A DNA stretch of 64,000 nucleotides from Ruegeria sp. HKCCD4315 (GCF_013112245.1 NZ_WVRN01000001.1:934501-998500), one strand, 5' to 3'; numbered from the stretch's first letter, positions 52,713 to 61,972 are shown. The notes: generated by a model from the letters alone, not told the origin. Numbers and translations: made by a program.

Positions 52713-54668
52713 ATGGCCCTAGACAGTATTTCTGAAACGATAGCGCATTTTGTTGGAACTTTTGAGCTTACGATCGAACAGTCCCGGTTGCGGGATCAAT
52801 ACGAAGAATTCACTGCTCTGAGGCGCAAAGCCGAAATCGAAGGGCTGGAAGATCCGGCCTCGATCCACATCAAGGCAGACCTTGATATTCCTGCGGGCGA
52901 GTACAAAGCTTTGCCCTATACTTTCCAACCCTCTGACCCCGAATTGCCGCTGCCGAACGCGCCTACCGTGCCGGTGTCCGAAGCGATGATTGTTATCGAT
53001 GGTTCCGCAGAACCTGTGCGGTATGTGCCGGAAAATGAAATAAGCGATTCAGGCCCGTCTTCGTTTGTCCAACTGATCATTCTGCCGCCTGAAACAGTGC
53101 CTTTGGGTTCGGCTGTGACCGTTACGGTACAAAGCGTCTACATGCGCGATAACGATGTCGTCGGCGACGGCGACTTCCGGGATCCTGAGGTTCTGATGGC
53201 CCAGGGCGAGCAGATGATGGACATGGCTCTGTCGCTTCACGCCATTGCTGCGCCATCATTTTCACTCACGGACTACCAATCGACAGAAATGCTCGAGGCG
53301 CTGGCCGAACAGATGGCAAACCCGGTGATCGCGGACATTGAAGGCGTGATTGTGCACCAGTTCCATGGCGACGATGCGTTGGGTGTGATCGTAAACGGCG
53401 AATACGTCACGGAGGCTCCGGAATGGAAGGATCTGCTTCCCGAATATCATCAGCCTGATGACACTGAAAACACGGCTGAGCTGCCGTATCCCGATGAATG
53501 GGATCAGTCAAAGGACCCGGAATTTGATGACGGGCACCTGGTTGTGACCGGTGGCAACGTTGCGATCAACGCCATGTCGGCCACTGTGGCTTGGGTGGAT
53601 GCCCCGATCATAGCTGTAGGAGGGCAGGCGGTCAGCCTGACGGCCATTAGTCAGGTCGCTGTTGTTTCCGACTGGGATCAAGGTGCTCCGGGAACGGGAA
53701 GTGGTACGAATATCGTGCAGACTTCGCAAATCGAGGTCGAGTCCAAAACAGCACCTTGGCTTGGTGCAACATCAGGCGCTGCGGCAGCGGCGCCGATTGT
53801 TATCGTAGACCATGTTCAGGGTGATCTGGTCGTCGCGAATTTCATCAAGCAGGATATCGATGCCACAGATATCGACCAAATCGAGACCGAAATTTCGGCT
53901 TCGTCGACCGTGTATGCGATGGGCGACAACGAGATGTACAACGTCTCGGACCTTATTCAGTTGGGCAATTACTATGATGTGATCATCATCGACGGAAACA
54001 TGGTTTCTGTGGACGTTGTGAACCAGACGCTCGTTTTGGTGGATGACGATGTGATCAGCGGCGGCATGGACCCGTCAATGGATGAAGGCGAAGCCGGGGG
54101 CGACGAAAACCTGGTCATGAACGAAGCCACTGTCAAAACGGTTGGGGACGATACCTATCAGGACATGTCCCAGGAGATGTCCGACACTATGGCGCTGGCC
54201 GATGACGACATTGCCGCGCTTGAAGACGCTTTGTTGAATGATCCCAATTTCGCCGGGATGGAGCAGATCCGTGTTCTCAAGATCGACGGAGATCTGGTGC
54301 AGGTGAACGTCGTTGAACAGACCACCGTGATGCAGGATCAGGATGACATTGAGCTATCCGGCCCCGAAGCGCCGCAGACCGAAGTGGTCGCTGGCAGCAA
54401 CGCCCTGTTGAACAGCGCAAGTGTGACCAAGATGGGTGTGGATTCGACAATCATGGCCGCAAACGGAGCATATTCGGATCTGCTTTTGCATCAGGCCAGT
54501 CTGCTGGATATGCCCACGAATGAAGACATAACGGCAATGACCAATGAAGCCATCGCCGCCATAATGAGCGATATGAGTGTCGCGCAGCCGGATGCTGCGT
54601 TGGCCTTGACCACTCCGGCAACAGATACCACGACCAACGACGACGGCCTGCAATCCGTGCTGGCCTGA
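52713..54668 (+). CDS. Large acidic protein of the secretion locus
   Basis: 651 residues, no signal peptide. Three similar segments recur: IVDHVQGDLVVANFIKQDI, IIDGNMVSVDVVNQTLVLVDD and KIDGDLVQVNVVEQTTVMQD, pattern [VI]-x-G-[DN]-x-V-x-[VA]-[ND]. Between them are beta-strand-like stretches (NVAINAMSATVAWVDAP). The N-terminus is helical and charged (SISETIAHFVGTFELTIEQSRLRDQYEEFTALR). Unknown family. Being between the repeat protein and the exporter genes, it may be a chaperone, a second exported protein or an anchoring partner. Start at 52713 after AAAAGGAAAACC. Confidence 0.65.
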   Translation: MALDSISETIAHFVGTFELTIEQSRLRDQYEEFTALRRKAEIEGLEDPASIHIKADLDIPAGEYKALPYTFQPSDPELPLPNAPTVPVSEAMIVIDGSAEPVRYVPENEISDSGPSSFVQLIILPPETVPLGSAVTVTVQSVYMRDNDVVGDGDFRDPEVLMAQGEQMMDMALSLHAIAAPSFSLTDYQSTEMLEALAEQMANPVIADIEGVIVHQFHGDDALGVIVNGEYVTEAPEWKDLLPEYHQPDDTENTAELPYPDEWDQSKDPEFDDGHLVVTGGNVAINAMSATVAWVDAPIIAVGGQAVSLTAISQVAVVSDWDQGAPGTGSGTNIVQTSQIEVESKTAPWLGATSGAAAAAPIVIVDHVQGDLVVANFIKQDIDATDIDQIETEISASSTVYAMGDNEMYNVSDLIQLGNYYDVIIIDGNMVSVDVVNQTLVLVDDDVISGGMDPSMDEGEAGGDENLVMNEATVKTVGDDTYQDMSQEMSDTMALADDDIAALEDALLNDPNFAGMEQIRVLKIDGDLVQVNVVEQTTVMQDQDDIELSGPEAPQTEVVAGSNALLNSASVTKMGVDSTIMAANGAYSDLLLHQASLLDMPTNEDITAMTNEAIAAIMSDMSVAQPDAALALTTPATDTTTNDDGLQSVLA

Positions 54669-54707
54669 TTTTCCTGTTTTTTTACCGAGTGACCAAAAGG
54701 TTAGTAG

Positions 54708-56930
54708 ATGTCGATCGTATTCACGTCGCGCCGCCCTTACTTATCCAGCCCCCTGGACAGACAGGGCGGAGGAAGGCCGCAAAGCCAAAGTCTGGGTGCA
54801 AGGGTGAAACCCGCGCCCGAAAGGCCCAAAATCGCACCGCGTCTGCATCTGACAGAGCAGATGCGCGTACCAAACCCAGATGAAAAACAGTCAGAGAAAC
54901 CTGAGAAACTGAAACACGCCGAGGACCAACACCACTCACAGGAACAACGGCGCGCTGATCCTCCCCATCGGCGCGTGCAGCCGCAGCCCGCACAAGACAA
55001 AGACCCAACGGGTGGCGGCAATGGGGTGGCCGATGCTGACGGCCCCGATCAGGTAACCGCCGAGGAAACGACTGCGCGTAAGACCCCCTCTGCGCGCGCA
55101 GCCGGCGAAAACCGCATGGGCACCACGATCGAGGCCAAGGCGAACCAGCCACTGCCGCAAAATCAGACCGGCGGCGGTGATGGCAAGGGGCCACCCCAAA
55201 CTTTTCACAAGCGCACCCCGCCCGAGGATTTTCAGCGTACCTTGCAGGTGTCGATCCGCGCGATCTGGCGCAACCTTGCTTTTGTGCTGGTTCTGACTTG
55301 CGCCACCAACATCCTGATCCTGGCGATCCCGATTTACCTGTTTCAGATCAGTGATCGCGTTCTGACCAGCCGGTCATTGGACACATTGATCATGCTGACC
55401 GCAATCGTTGCAGGCGCGGTGATCTTTCAATCGGCCTTTGACGCGGTGCGCCGGTTCATGCTGATGCGCACCGGGGTTGAAGTGGCAGCCCGCTTGGGCG
55501 CACCTGTGCTCAGCGCGGCGGCCCATGCGTCTCTGCATGGCAACGGGCGCGAATACCAGACATTAGGCGATTTGCAGCAACTGCGTGGTTTTCTGGTGTC
55601 GGGTACTCTGATCTCATTCTTGGATGTCCCTTTCGCGCCTTTGTTTATCCTGATGATTTTCCTGGTGCATCCGCAGTTGGGCATGATCGTCGTCGTGACC
55701 GCGCTACTGTTGATGACGATTGCCTTGATCAACCAGAAAATGACAGCCAAACCCTTTGCCGAGGCCAACAAGGCGCAGTCGCTGGCGAACCAGCATCTGG
55801 ATTCGATGTCGCGCAACAGTCAGATCATCAACGCGCTGGCCATGATCCCCGAAGCCGTGCGGATCTGGGGCAGGGACACCGCTCAGTCTTTGACTTGGCA
55901 GGTGCGCGCACAGGACCGCAATGTGATCTTCGCCGCGGTTTCGCGCGCTGTCAGGCTGCTGACCCAAATCGGTATTCTGGGCTGGGGCGCCTATCTGGCC
56001 TTGCAAGGAGAGATCACCGGCGGAATGGTGATTGCCGCCTCGATCATTGCAGGTCGTGCCTTTGCGCCCATCGAAGGTTCGATTGAAGGCTGGAACAGCT
56101 ATTTGCTGACACGTGGGGCCTACAGCCGGATCAAAGCGCTGCTGTCGACCTCGGCCTTGCAATACGAAAAACTGCGCCTGCCGCGCCCCGAGGGCCGTTT
56201 GGATGTTGAACGCCTGCTGTATGTGCCCGGTGGGACCAAACGGGTGGTTTTGAACGGGATCACATTCTCGCTGACACCCGGTGAAACGTTGGCCATTATC
56301 GGCAACTCCGGTGCGGGGAAGACGACGCTGGGGAAAACACTGGTGGGGTCTATCCTGCCGACTTCGGGCAGTGTGCGGCTGGACCTGATGGATATTCGCA
56401 ACTGGGATCCACGCCAGTTTGGGGAAAGCATCGGCTACCTGCCGCAGGATGTCCAACTGTTCCCCGGCACGATCAAGGACAACATTGGTCGGATGCGGGC
56501 CGATGCGACCGACGAACAGATCCACGATGCTGCCGTTTTGGCCGATGTTCACAACATGATCGCGACCCTGCCGCAAGGGTATGAGACGGTGGTCGCCGCA
56601 GATGGCGCGCCTTTGTCCGGTGGGCAAAAGCAACGTATAGCGCTGGCGCGGGCGTTCTTCGGCAACCCGAGAATGGTTGTGCTGGATGAGCCAAACTCGA
56701 ACCTCGATGTGGCTGGTGACAAAGCGCTGGCCCGGGCGATTGAACAGGCGCGCGAAAGCAAGATCACCGTGGTCGTTATCACGCAGAAACCGACACTGTT
56801 GAACGTGGTCGACAAGATCATGCTGCTAACCGATGGGCGTGTGGCCCTGTTCGGGCAGCGCGATCAGGTTCTGCAACAGATCAACGCGCCGCGCAAACAA
56901 ACCGGAATTGAAGGCCAGCAGGGGGGCTGA
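54708..56930 (+). CDS. Type I secretion ABC transporter permease/ATPase
   Basis: 740 residues. The first ~165 are Pro/Gln/Lys-rich and probably disordered. The ABC exporter core follows: membrane domain (about 185-450, LAFVLVLTCATNILILAIPIYLFQISDRVL) and nucleotide-binding domain with Walker A IIGNSGAGKTT near 530, Q-loop GYLPQDVQLFPGTI, signature LSGGQKQRIALARA near 635 and Walker B MVVLDEPNSNLD. It resembles the PrtD/HasD-type. Together with the HlyD gene 2 bases downstream it forms the inner-membrane part of a type I system; the outer membrane TolC partner is not here. Confidence 0.9.
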   Translation: MSIVFTSRRPYLSSPLDRQGGGRPQSQSLGARVKPAPERPKIAPRLHLTEQMRVPNPDEKQSEKPEKLKHAEDQHHSQEQRRADPPHRRVQPQPAQDKDPTGGGNGVADADGPDQVTAEETTARKTPSARAAGENRMGTTIEAKANQPLPQNQTGGGDGKGPPQTFHKRTPPEDFQRTLQVSIRAIWRNLAFVLVLTCATNILILAIPIYLFQISDRVLTSRSLDTLIMLTAIVAGAVIFQSAFDAVRRFMLMRTGVEVAARLGAPVLSAAAHASLHGNGREYQTLGDLQQLRGFLVSGTLISFLDVPFAPLFILMIFLVHPQLGMIVVVTALLLMTIALINQKMTAKPFAEANKAQSLANQHLDSMSRNSQIINALAMIPEAVRIWGRDTAQSLTWQVRAQDRNVIFAAVSRAVRLLTQIGILGWGAYLALQGEITGGMVIAASIIAGRAFAPIEGSIEGWNSYLLTRGAYSRIKALLSTSALQYEKLRLPRPEGRLDVERLLYVPGGTKRVVLNGITFSLTPGETLAIIGNSGAGKTTLGKTLVGSILPTSGSVRLDLMDIRNWDPRQFGESIGYLPQDVQLFPGTIKDNIGRMRADATDEQIHDAAVLADVHNMIATLPQGYETVVAADGAPLSGGQKQRIALARAFFGNPRMVVLDEPNSNLDVAGDKALARAIEQARESKITVVVITQKPTLLNVVDKIMLLTDGRVALFGQRDQVLQQINAPRKQTGIEGQQGG

Positions 56931-56932
56931 CC

Positions 56933-58285
56933 ATGAATGACCTCGTACCTGTGAAGAATTCTGCCGATGAATCTCAACTTTGGTATGCCGAGGTTCCGCG
57001 CTCGATCAACCGGCTGATTGCCATCGGGCTGATCATGCTTCTGGTGTGCTTTGGCGGTTTTGGGGTCTGGTCGTTCAGCGCCCCTCTGGCGGCTGCGGTA
57101 ATTGCACAGGGCAGCTTTGTAGCCACCGGTCGCAACAAGATCGTTCAGCATCTTGAAGGCGGCATCATTGAAGATATCAAGGTGGTCGAAGGTCAGTCGG
57201 TTCAGGCCGGGCAAGTGCTGATGACGTTGGACCAAACCTCGGCACAAGCTAATGAGCGCGAGTTGTTCATCCGCAAACTGCGCCTGCAAGCCATGACCCA
57301 ACGGCTGCTGGCCGAATATGGTGAACAAGACCGACTTGTCTTTTCACCTGATCTTGTCGAGGCATCCGATGACGTCGAAGTCATGGCAATTCTCGATGGA
57401 CAAAAGCTCAGTTTTGACGTGTCGCGCAAGACGTTGCTGAATGATGTCGCATTGCTTGAGCGGAACATGGAAGCGTTGAAAATCAGGTCCAGCGGCTTTG
57501 AGGCTCAGTTGGACAGCATGATGCGGCGCGCCGAGATTTTGCAGGAAGAATACGAGGCCAAGAGCCAACTTTACGAAAAGGGGTTGGTCCGCAAGGGTGA
57601 GCTCAACACGATCCGTCGCGTTCAGGCCGAGGCCGAAGGACAACAGGCGCGCTTGCAGGCCGAAGCCGCCGAGATCAACCAGATGCTGTTGAAATACGAA
57701 GAGCAGATCATGCGCACCCGATCTGCCTATCGTGAAGCTGCGCTGGATGAGTTGGGCGTGATCGAAGCCGATCTGGAAAGCGTGCGTGAAAAATCCCGTC
57801 AGGCCCGCAGCGTTCTGGACCGGGCGGTTGTCCGGGCCCCAGTTACCGGTACAGTCGTGCGGCTGCACTACCACACGCCGGGCGGTGTTATTGAAACTGG
57901 CGAACCCATTGCCGAGATCCTGCCTGCCGATGCCCCCCTGATCATCGAAGCGCAGATTCCCCGCACGGAAATTGACAGCGTGATCACAGGGCAGACAGCC
58001 TCGGTGCGTCTGATCGCGTTGAACCAACGCACGACCCCTGTTTTGTATGGAGAGGTTTTCTATATTTCTGCTGACGCTTTGCCTGAACAGACCACAGGCA
58101 GCCCTCAAGAAGTGTATCTGGCACGTATTTCCCTTACTCCGGATGAACTGCAACGTGTCAGCGGCTTTATCCCAACGCCCGGGATGCCCGCAGAAATCAT
58201 GATCCAGACTGAAGAGAGGACCTTTGCCGCCTATATCGCGAAACCAGTGTCAGACAGCATGTCTCGTGCGTTTCGTGAGCATTGA
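56933..58285 (+). CDS. Type I secretion periplasmic adaptor, HlyD family
   Basis: 450 residues. One N-terminal membrane helix (IAIGLIMLLVCFGGFGVWSFSAPL), a biotinyl-lipoyl-like domain split around long coiled coils (VIAQGSFVATGRNKIVQHLEGGIIEDIKVVEGQSVQAGQVLM ... VVRAPVTGTVVRLHYHTPGGVIETGEPIAEILP) and a C-terminal beta domain ending in the HlyD-family tail. It links the ABC exporter to an outer membrane channel. Translated right after the exporter gene. Confidence 0.92.
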   Translation: MNDLVPVKNSADESQLWYAEVPRSINRLIAIGLIMLLVCFGGFGVWSFSAPLAAAVIAQGSFVATGRNKIVQHLEGGIIEDIKVVEGQSVQAGQVLMTLDQTSAQANERELFIRKLRLQAMTQRLLAEYGEQDRLVFSPDLVEASDDVEVMAILDGQKLSFDVSRKTLLNDVALLERNMEALKIRSSGFEAQLDSMMRRAEILQEEYEAKSQLYEKGLVRKGELNTIRRVQAEAEGQQARLQAEAAEINQMLLKYEEQIMRTRSAYREAALDELGVIEADLESVREKSRQARSVLDRAVVRAPVTGTVVRLHYHTPGGVIETGEPIAEILPADAPLIIEAQIPRTEIDSVITGQTASVRLIALNQRTTPVLYGEVFYISADALPEQTTGSPQEVYLARISLTPDELQRVSGFIPTPGMPAEIMIQTEERTFAAYIAKPVSDSMSRAFREH

Positions 58286-58351
58286 GGTCACGGCTACACC
58301 TTCCAATTTTTGCATGTTACCCTTTTCCGGAACAGGTGAAGGAGTACACAC

Positions 58352-58729
58352 ATGCCGGTAACGGTCAAAGACATGATGGCGGCCGCCAATGCGGTGGTTG
58401 CGCGGATTGATACAGCGCAGGCGAAGACCATCCTGGAACAGGGCGGTCTGCTTCTGGACATTCGGGATGCGGCGGAATTACAAGCCACCGGCCGTGCCGC
58501 CGGGGCACATCATATCCCGCGCGGAATGCTGGAGTTCCGGGCAGACGACACGCTGCAATCCCACGACCCGGAATTACGCAAAGACCGTCCCATCATTTTA
58601 CATTGTGCTTCGGGTGGGCGTGCAGCGTTGGCTGGCAAGCTGCTGAAAGACATGGGATATCAGCAGGTCTACAACCTTGGCGGTTTGGTGGATTGGGTGA
58701 ACGGGGGCGGCGAACTTGTCAGCGCCTGA
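58352..58729 (+). CDS. Rhodanese-like domain protein
   Basis: 125 residues, one rhodanese domain: LLLDIRDAAELQATGRAAGAHHIPRGMLEF, and the active-site loop LHCASGGRAALAGK with catalytic Cys. Cytosolic sulfur transferase of unknown acceptor. It follows an AGGTGAAGGAG ribosome site 66 bases after the HlyD gene; not obviously part of the secretion locus. Confidence 0.88.
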   Translation: MPVTVKDMMAAANAVVARIDTAQAKTILEQGGLLLDIRDAAELQATGRAAGAHHIPRGMLEFRADDTLQSHDPELRKDRPIILHCASGGRAALAGKLLKDMGYQQVYNLGGLVDWVNGGGELVSA

Positions 58730-58821
58730 CATATGGGCGTTTCTCATCTGACCCAAATCAAAGCAAAACACATTAGAATCGTGTGATATTTAGCTGGAAG
58801 TCACCAAAAGGAATTCCGGCC

Positions 58822-59007
58822 ATGTTTCGCCTTGCCGCTATGCTGTATTCACTGATCGCAACTGCCCTGTCGGGCTCGGCTGTGATCGCCGTTTTGTCTG
58901 CCGGTATGGTTTCAGTCAGCGCGATTGTTGGTGGCGCAGCAGCAGGGGCCGTGCTTGCTGCGCCAGCATCCTGGATGCTTGCCAAGCGGTTGTATCAGGG
59001 CGCATGA
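58822..59007 (+). CDS. Small membrane protein
   Basis: 61 residues with two hydrophobic segments (LAAMLYSLIATALSGSAVIAVLSAGM and AIVGGAAAGAVLAAPASWML). Homologues in Rhodobacteraceae are often mislabelled CTP synthetase; nothing here supports that. Start at 58822 after AAAAGGAATTCC. Its TGA ends at 59007, directly against the stop of the convergent esterase gene (59008). Confidence 0.65.
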   Translation: MFRLAAMLYSLIATALSGSAVIAVLSAGMVSVSAIVGGAAAGAVLAAPASWMLAKRLYQGA

Positions 59008-59766
59008 TCAAGCGTTCAGAAACGTTCTGACGGCCGCTTCAAACTCGCGCGGTTTCTCGGCGTGCAGCCAATGACCGGCTCCGGGAATTTTGGCGAACCT
59101 TGCGTTGGGAAACAGCGCGCGGATTTTGTCACGATGCTCTGGCAGAACATATTCTGATGCACCACCTGACAAAAACAGAGCGGACCCGTTCCATGAGGCA
59201 TCCAAGTTGGGAAAGCCCATGATGTTGGGCATCTGGTCCGCCAATACATCCAGATTCAACAGCCAACGTTTGCCATTGATGTCCAGGGATTGCGTAAAGA
59301 AGCTCTGCAGTGCTTTTTCAACACCCAGTTCAGCCAGTTGCTGCTCTGCGTCTGACCGGCGTTCGATGCGTGAAAAATCCACTGCCCGCATGGCCTCGAT
59401 GAACTGGATCTGACTATGCGTGTATTTCACTGGCGCAATGTCTGCGACCACCAGCTTGTTCACCAATGACCCGTGTTGCAGCGCCAGCGTCATCGCAGCC
59501 TTGCCGCCCATCGAATGCCCCAGCACATCGGCCTTGCCGCCGTACTGTTCGACGACTTCGGCGATATCCTGCGCCAGATGCGGATAGTCATGCTGCGGGT
59601 CCCACATGCTGCGCGCGTGATTGCGCATATCCACCGCCACGACCTGCCGTTCGTCCGAAAGCCGTTTGGCAATCACACCCCAGTTGCGGGCGGATCCATA
59701 AAGGCCATGTGCAATGATAAGCGGCGGAAGGGCGGTTGGTTCGCCATGTATTATTGTATTCAACAT
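59008..59766 (-). CDS. Alpha/beta-fold esterase (YbfF-like)
   Basis: 252 residues. Nucleophile elbow LGHSMGGKAAM (Ser 97 region), oxyanion-forming HGLYGSARNWG, Asp and catalytic His in GAGHWLHAEKP. Resembles E. coli YbfF, a thioesterase/esterase acting on acyl-CoA or short esters. Cytosolic. Substrate uncertain. Confidence 0.82.
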   Translation of the reverse strand: MLNTIIHGEPTALPPLIIAHGLYGSARNWGVIAKRLSDERQVVAVDMRNHARSMWDPQHDYPHLAQDIAEVVEQYGGKADVLGHSMGGKAAMTLALQHGSLVNKLVVADIAPVKYTHSQIQFIEAMRAVDFSRIERRSDAEQQLAELGVEKALQSFFTQSLDINGKRWLLNLDVLADQMPNIMGFPNLDASWNGSALFLSGGASEYVLPEHRDKIRALFPNARFAKIPGAGHWLHAEKPREFEAAVRTFLNA

Positions 59767-59855
59767 GTCCCGAGTGATACCCGCACGCGCTGCGGACGAC
59801 TAGCCCCATTGTAGGTCTTTGAGCCAAAGGCTAGATTGCCGCGTTAGGAGGTCCC

Positions 59856-60230
59856 ATGTCGCAGGACACAGACATTCAAACCCGGATTGCCGAGACCGTA
59901 GCCTTGCTGCGCGCCAAGCTTGGCGTGCGGGACAAAACGCTTGAGGCGTCGATCCGAAAAGCCAAGCGACGCCTGCCGCGACGTGTTTACAAACAAGCCA
60001 TGGTGTTGGCACGGTCCGAGGCGATGGCTGCGCATCCCAAGCTGAGGCAGGTACTGGACACACCCAAGCTGATCCGCGCGTCTGATGTTGTGCAAGGACA
60101 TCTCAGCGCGATCAATCTGGCCGACCGCAGATGGGGCTGGTTTTTGGGAATGCTGGGTGGGTTGGCCTTTAACTTGCTGGCACTGACGACACTGCTGCTG
60201 GTTTTTCTGTGGTGGCGTGGCTTGATCTGA
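59856..60230 (+). CDS. Small protein with one membrane helix
   Basis: 124 residues: a soluble, basic N-terminal part (RIAETVALLRAKLGVRDKTLEASIRKAKRRLPRRVYKQAMVLARSEAM) and one or two C-terminal hydrophobic segments (WFLGMLGGLAFNLLALTTLLLVFLWW). Not recognised. TAGGAGGTCCC ribosome site. The next gene is a TetR regulator 57 bases later. Confidence 0.6.
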   Translation: MSQDTDIQTRIAETVALLRAKLGVRDKTLEASIRKAKRRLPRRVYKQAMVLARSEAMAAHPKLRQVLDTPKLIRASDVVQGHLSAINLADRRWGWFLGMLGGLAFNLLALTTLLLVFLWWRGLI

Positions 60231-60287
60231 CCTTGGGTTCCGGATTATGCGCAGGGATCTGAACGTGGTTCAAGCTCTGAGGGCGCA

Positions 60288-60878
60288 ATGGCAACCAAAG
60301 CACAAATCCGGCGAGAACAGTTGCGCGAAAAACTGGTTGAGGCGGCCGAGATACGCATCGATCAAAACAGTCTAAGCGACCTTCGTGCACGCGATTTGGC
60401 CAAAGATGCTGGATGCGCATTGGGTGCCATATACAACGTGTTTGAAGATCTGAACGCGATTGTCATGGCTGTAAACGGGCGTACGTTCAAACGTCTTGGG
60501 CAAGCTGTCGGAACGTCTTTTGACGGCAGTGAGCCACCGGTGCAACGCCTGATTGTCATGAGCACGGCTTACCTGCATTTCGCCGACGATAACGCCAACC
60601 TGTGGCGGGCTTTGTTTGATCTGCAGATGCCGAATGATGGCTCGGTACCCGATTGGTATCGCAGCGCGTTGAAAGACCTGTTTTCCTTTATTGCCGAACC
60701 TGTCAGCGAGTTGTTCCCCGAATTGGATCGGAGCGAGATGGATTTGATGACACGGGCGCTGTTCTCATCGGTGCACGGAATCGTCACCCTTGGTTTAGAG
60801 AACCGTATCTCGCGCGTGCCGCCTGAACAGATTGAACGCATGATCGCGCAGGTTCTTTCACGAATTGGAAACAAATAG
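60288..60878 (+). CDS. TetR family transcriptional regulator
   Basis: 196 residues. N-terminal HTH (LVEAAEIRIDQNSLSDLRARDLAKDAGCALGAIYNVFEDLNAIVMAVNG) and a C-terminal ligand domain. It is followed by a gap with three copies of TGAAC-N3-GTTCA and then pspA, so it probably regulates pspA and perhaps itself. Confidence 0.85.
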   Translation: MATKAQIRREQLREKLVEAAEIRIDQNSLSDLRARDLAKDAGCALGAIYNVFEDLNAIVMAVNGRTFKRLGQAVGTSFDGSEPPVQRLIVMSTAYLHFADDNANLWRALFDLQMPNDGSVPDWYRSALKDLFSFIAEPVSELFPELDRSEMDLMTRALFSSVHGIVTLGLENRISRVPPEQIERMIAQVLSRIGNK

Positions 60879-60884
60879 TGTTCT

Positions 60885-60955
60885 TGAACACCGTTCATAA
60901 AAATACTTGAACGCTGTTCATGAAATTGCTATTTCCGAGTTATGAACGATGTTCA
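60885..60955 (+). promoter_or_regulatory. Three TGAAC-N3-GTTCA operators upstream of pspA
   Basis: TGAACACCGTTCA (60885-60897), TGAACGCTGTTCA (60908-60920) and TGAACGATGTTCA (60943-60955); only the central 3 bases differ, the outer 5 are perfect inverted repeats. Very likely binding sites of the adjacent TetR. They cover the pspA promoter and ribosome-site region. Confidence 0.75.
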
Positions 60956-60972
60956 TGAATTTGGAGGATCAC

Positions 60973-61650
60973 ATGTTCAATACATTGAAGACCCTGATGA
61001 ATGGTGCAAATGCCCGGGCCGAAGACAGGCTGCGCGATAGTTTTTCAATTGAGCTGATTGACCAGAAAATCCGGGAGGCCGACCAAAACCTTAAGGCCGC
61101 CAAGTTGACGCTTGCCAGCCTGATCCAGAAGCAACGCGGTGAAACCCGCCAAATCGAAACCTTGCAGGCCCGCATCCAGGACTTGATGGATAGGACCCGT
61201 CAGGCGCTGGCAGATGATCAGCAGGACCTTGTTCAAAGCGCGGCGCAGGCGGTTGCGGATTTGGAAAACGAATTGGCGTTGCGCCAGCAAACCGTCGACC
61301 GGCTTGAGGCGCGTATCTTGCAACTGCGCCACTCGGTGCAGACGGCCAACCGCCGCATTCTGGATCTCAAACAAGGCGCGATCTCGGCGCGAGCGGTGAA
61401 ACGAGAGCAGGGGCTGCAAAAGCGGCTGAACCGTCACTTGGGTGGCACCAGCCCGGCGGAAGAAGCAGAAGAGCTGATCGCCCGAGTGATGTCTCAGGAT
61501 GACCCGTTCGAACAATCCGAAATCCTGCGCGAGATCGATGCGGGCTTGGATCACAGCACCGTGGCCCAACGGATGGAAGAGGCCGGGTATGGCCCCAAAA
61601 CCCGCTCTAGCGCAGCGGAAGTTCTGAGCCGCCTTAAGGCTCAATCCTGA
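60973..61650 (+). CDS. pspA: Phage shock protein A (PspA/IM30) family protein
   Basis: 225 residues, almost entirely coiled coil, starting MFNTLKTLMNGANARAEDRLRD. Long helices ELIDQKIREADQNLKAAKLTLASLIQKQRGETRQIETLQARIQDLMDRT and DLENELALRQQTVDRLEARILQLRHSV resemble PspA/Vipp1, which assemble on stressed inner membranes. No pspBC or pspF here; control is by the TetR upstream instead. TTTGGAGGATCAC ribosome site. The YiaA-like gene follows 37 bases later. Confidence 0.85.
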   Translation: MFNTLKTLMNGANARAEDRLRDSFSIELIDQKIREADQNLKAAKLTLASLIQKQRGETRQIETLQARIQDLMDRTRQALADDQQDLVQSAAQAVADLENELALRQQTVDRLEARILQLRHSVQTANRRILDLKQGAISARAVKREQGLQKRLNRHLGGTSPAEEAEELIARVMSQDDPFEQSEILREIDAGLDHSTVAQRMEEAGYGPKTRSSAAEVLSRLKAQS

Positions 61651-61687
61651 AACTGACGAACCCGTATTTTGACTAAGGAGACTTCAA

Positions 61688-61972
61688 ATGACCAATCGTG
61701 GTGAAAACAACTTGATCCTGATGCTGAACGGTGCTGGCGTGGCTGTGGCTTACCTGTTGCTGGGCATCTCTTTGTACTTGTCTACCGACGTGCCGCTGGC
61801 GACCAAGGGTTACTGGGGTATGGGCATTGTTTTGCTGACACTCAGCCTGATCAATGTTGTGAAATACCGCTTTGACAGCCGCTCGGCTGAGGATCGCATC
61901 AACAGGATCGAAGAGGCGCGAAACGAGAAGCTGCTTGAAGATGCTTTGAAAGAGGCCGAGGGCGAGGTCTGA
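61688..61972 (+). CDS. YiaA/YiaB family membrane protein
   Basis: 94 residues: two membrane helices (NLILMLNGAGVAVAYLLLGISLYL and LATKGYWGMGIVLLTLSLINVVKY) as in the YiaAB domain, followed by a charged coiled tail (SAEDRINRIEEARNEKLLEDALKEAEGE). Likely co-transcribed with pspA and part of the same envelope stress response. Confidence 0.75.
   Translation: MTNRGENNLILMLNGAGVAVAYLLLGISLYLSTDVPLATKGYWGMGIVLLTLSLINVVKYRFDSRSAEDRINRIEEARNEKLLEDALKEAEGEV

Noticed and set aside
60885..60955. LexA box
   Set aside because: Alphaproteobacterial LexA uses the direct repeat GTTC-N7-GTTC; these are inverted repeats with a 3-base centre next to a TetR gene.
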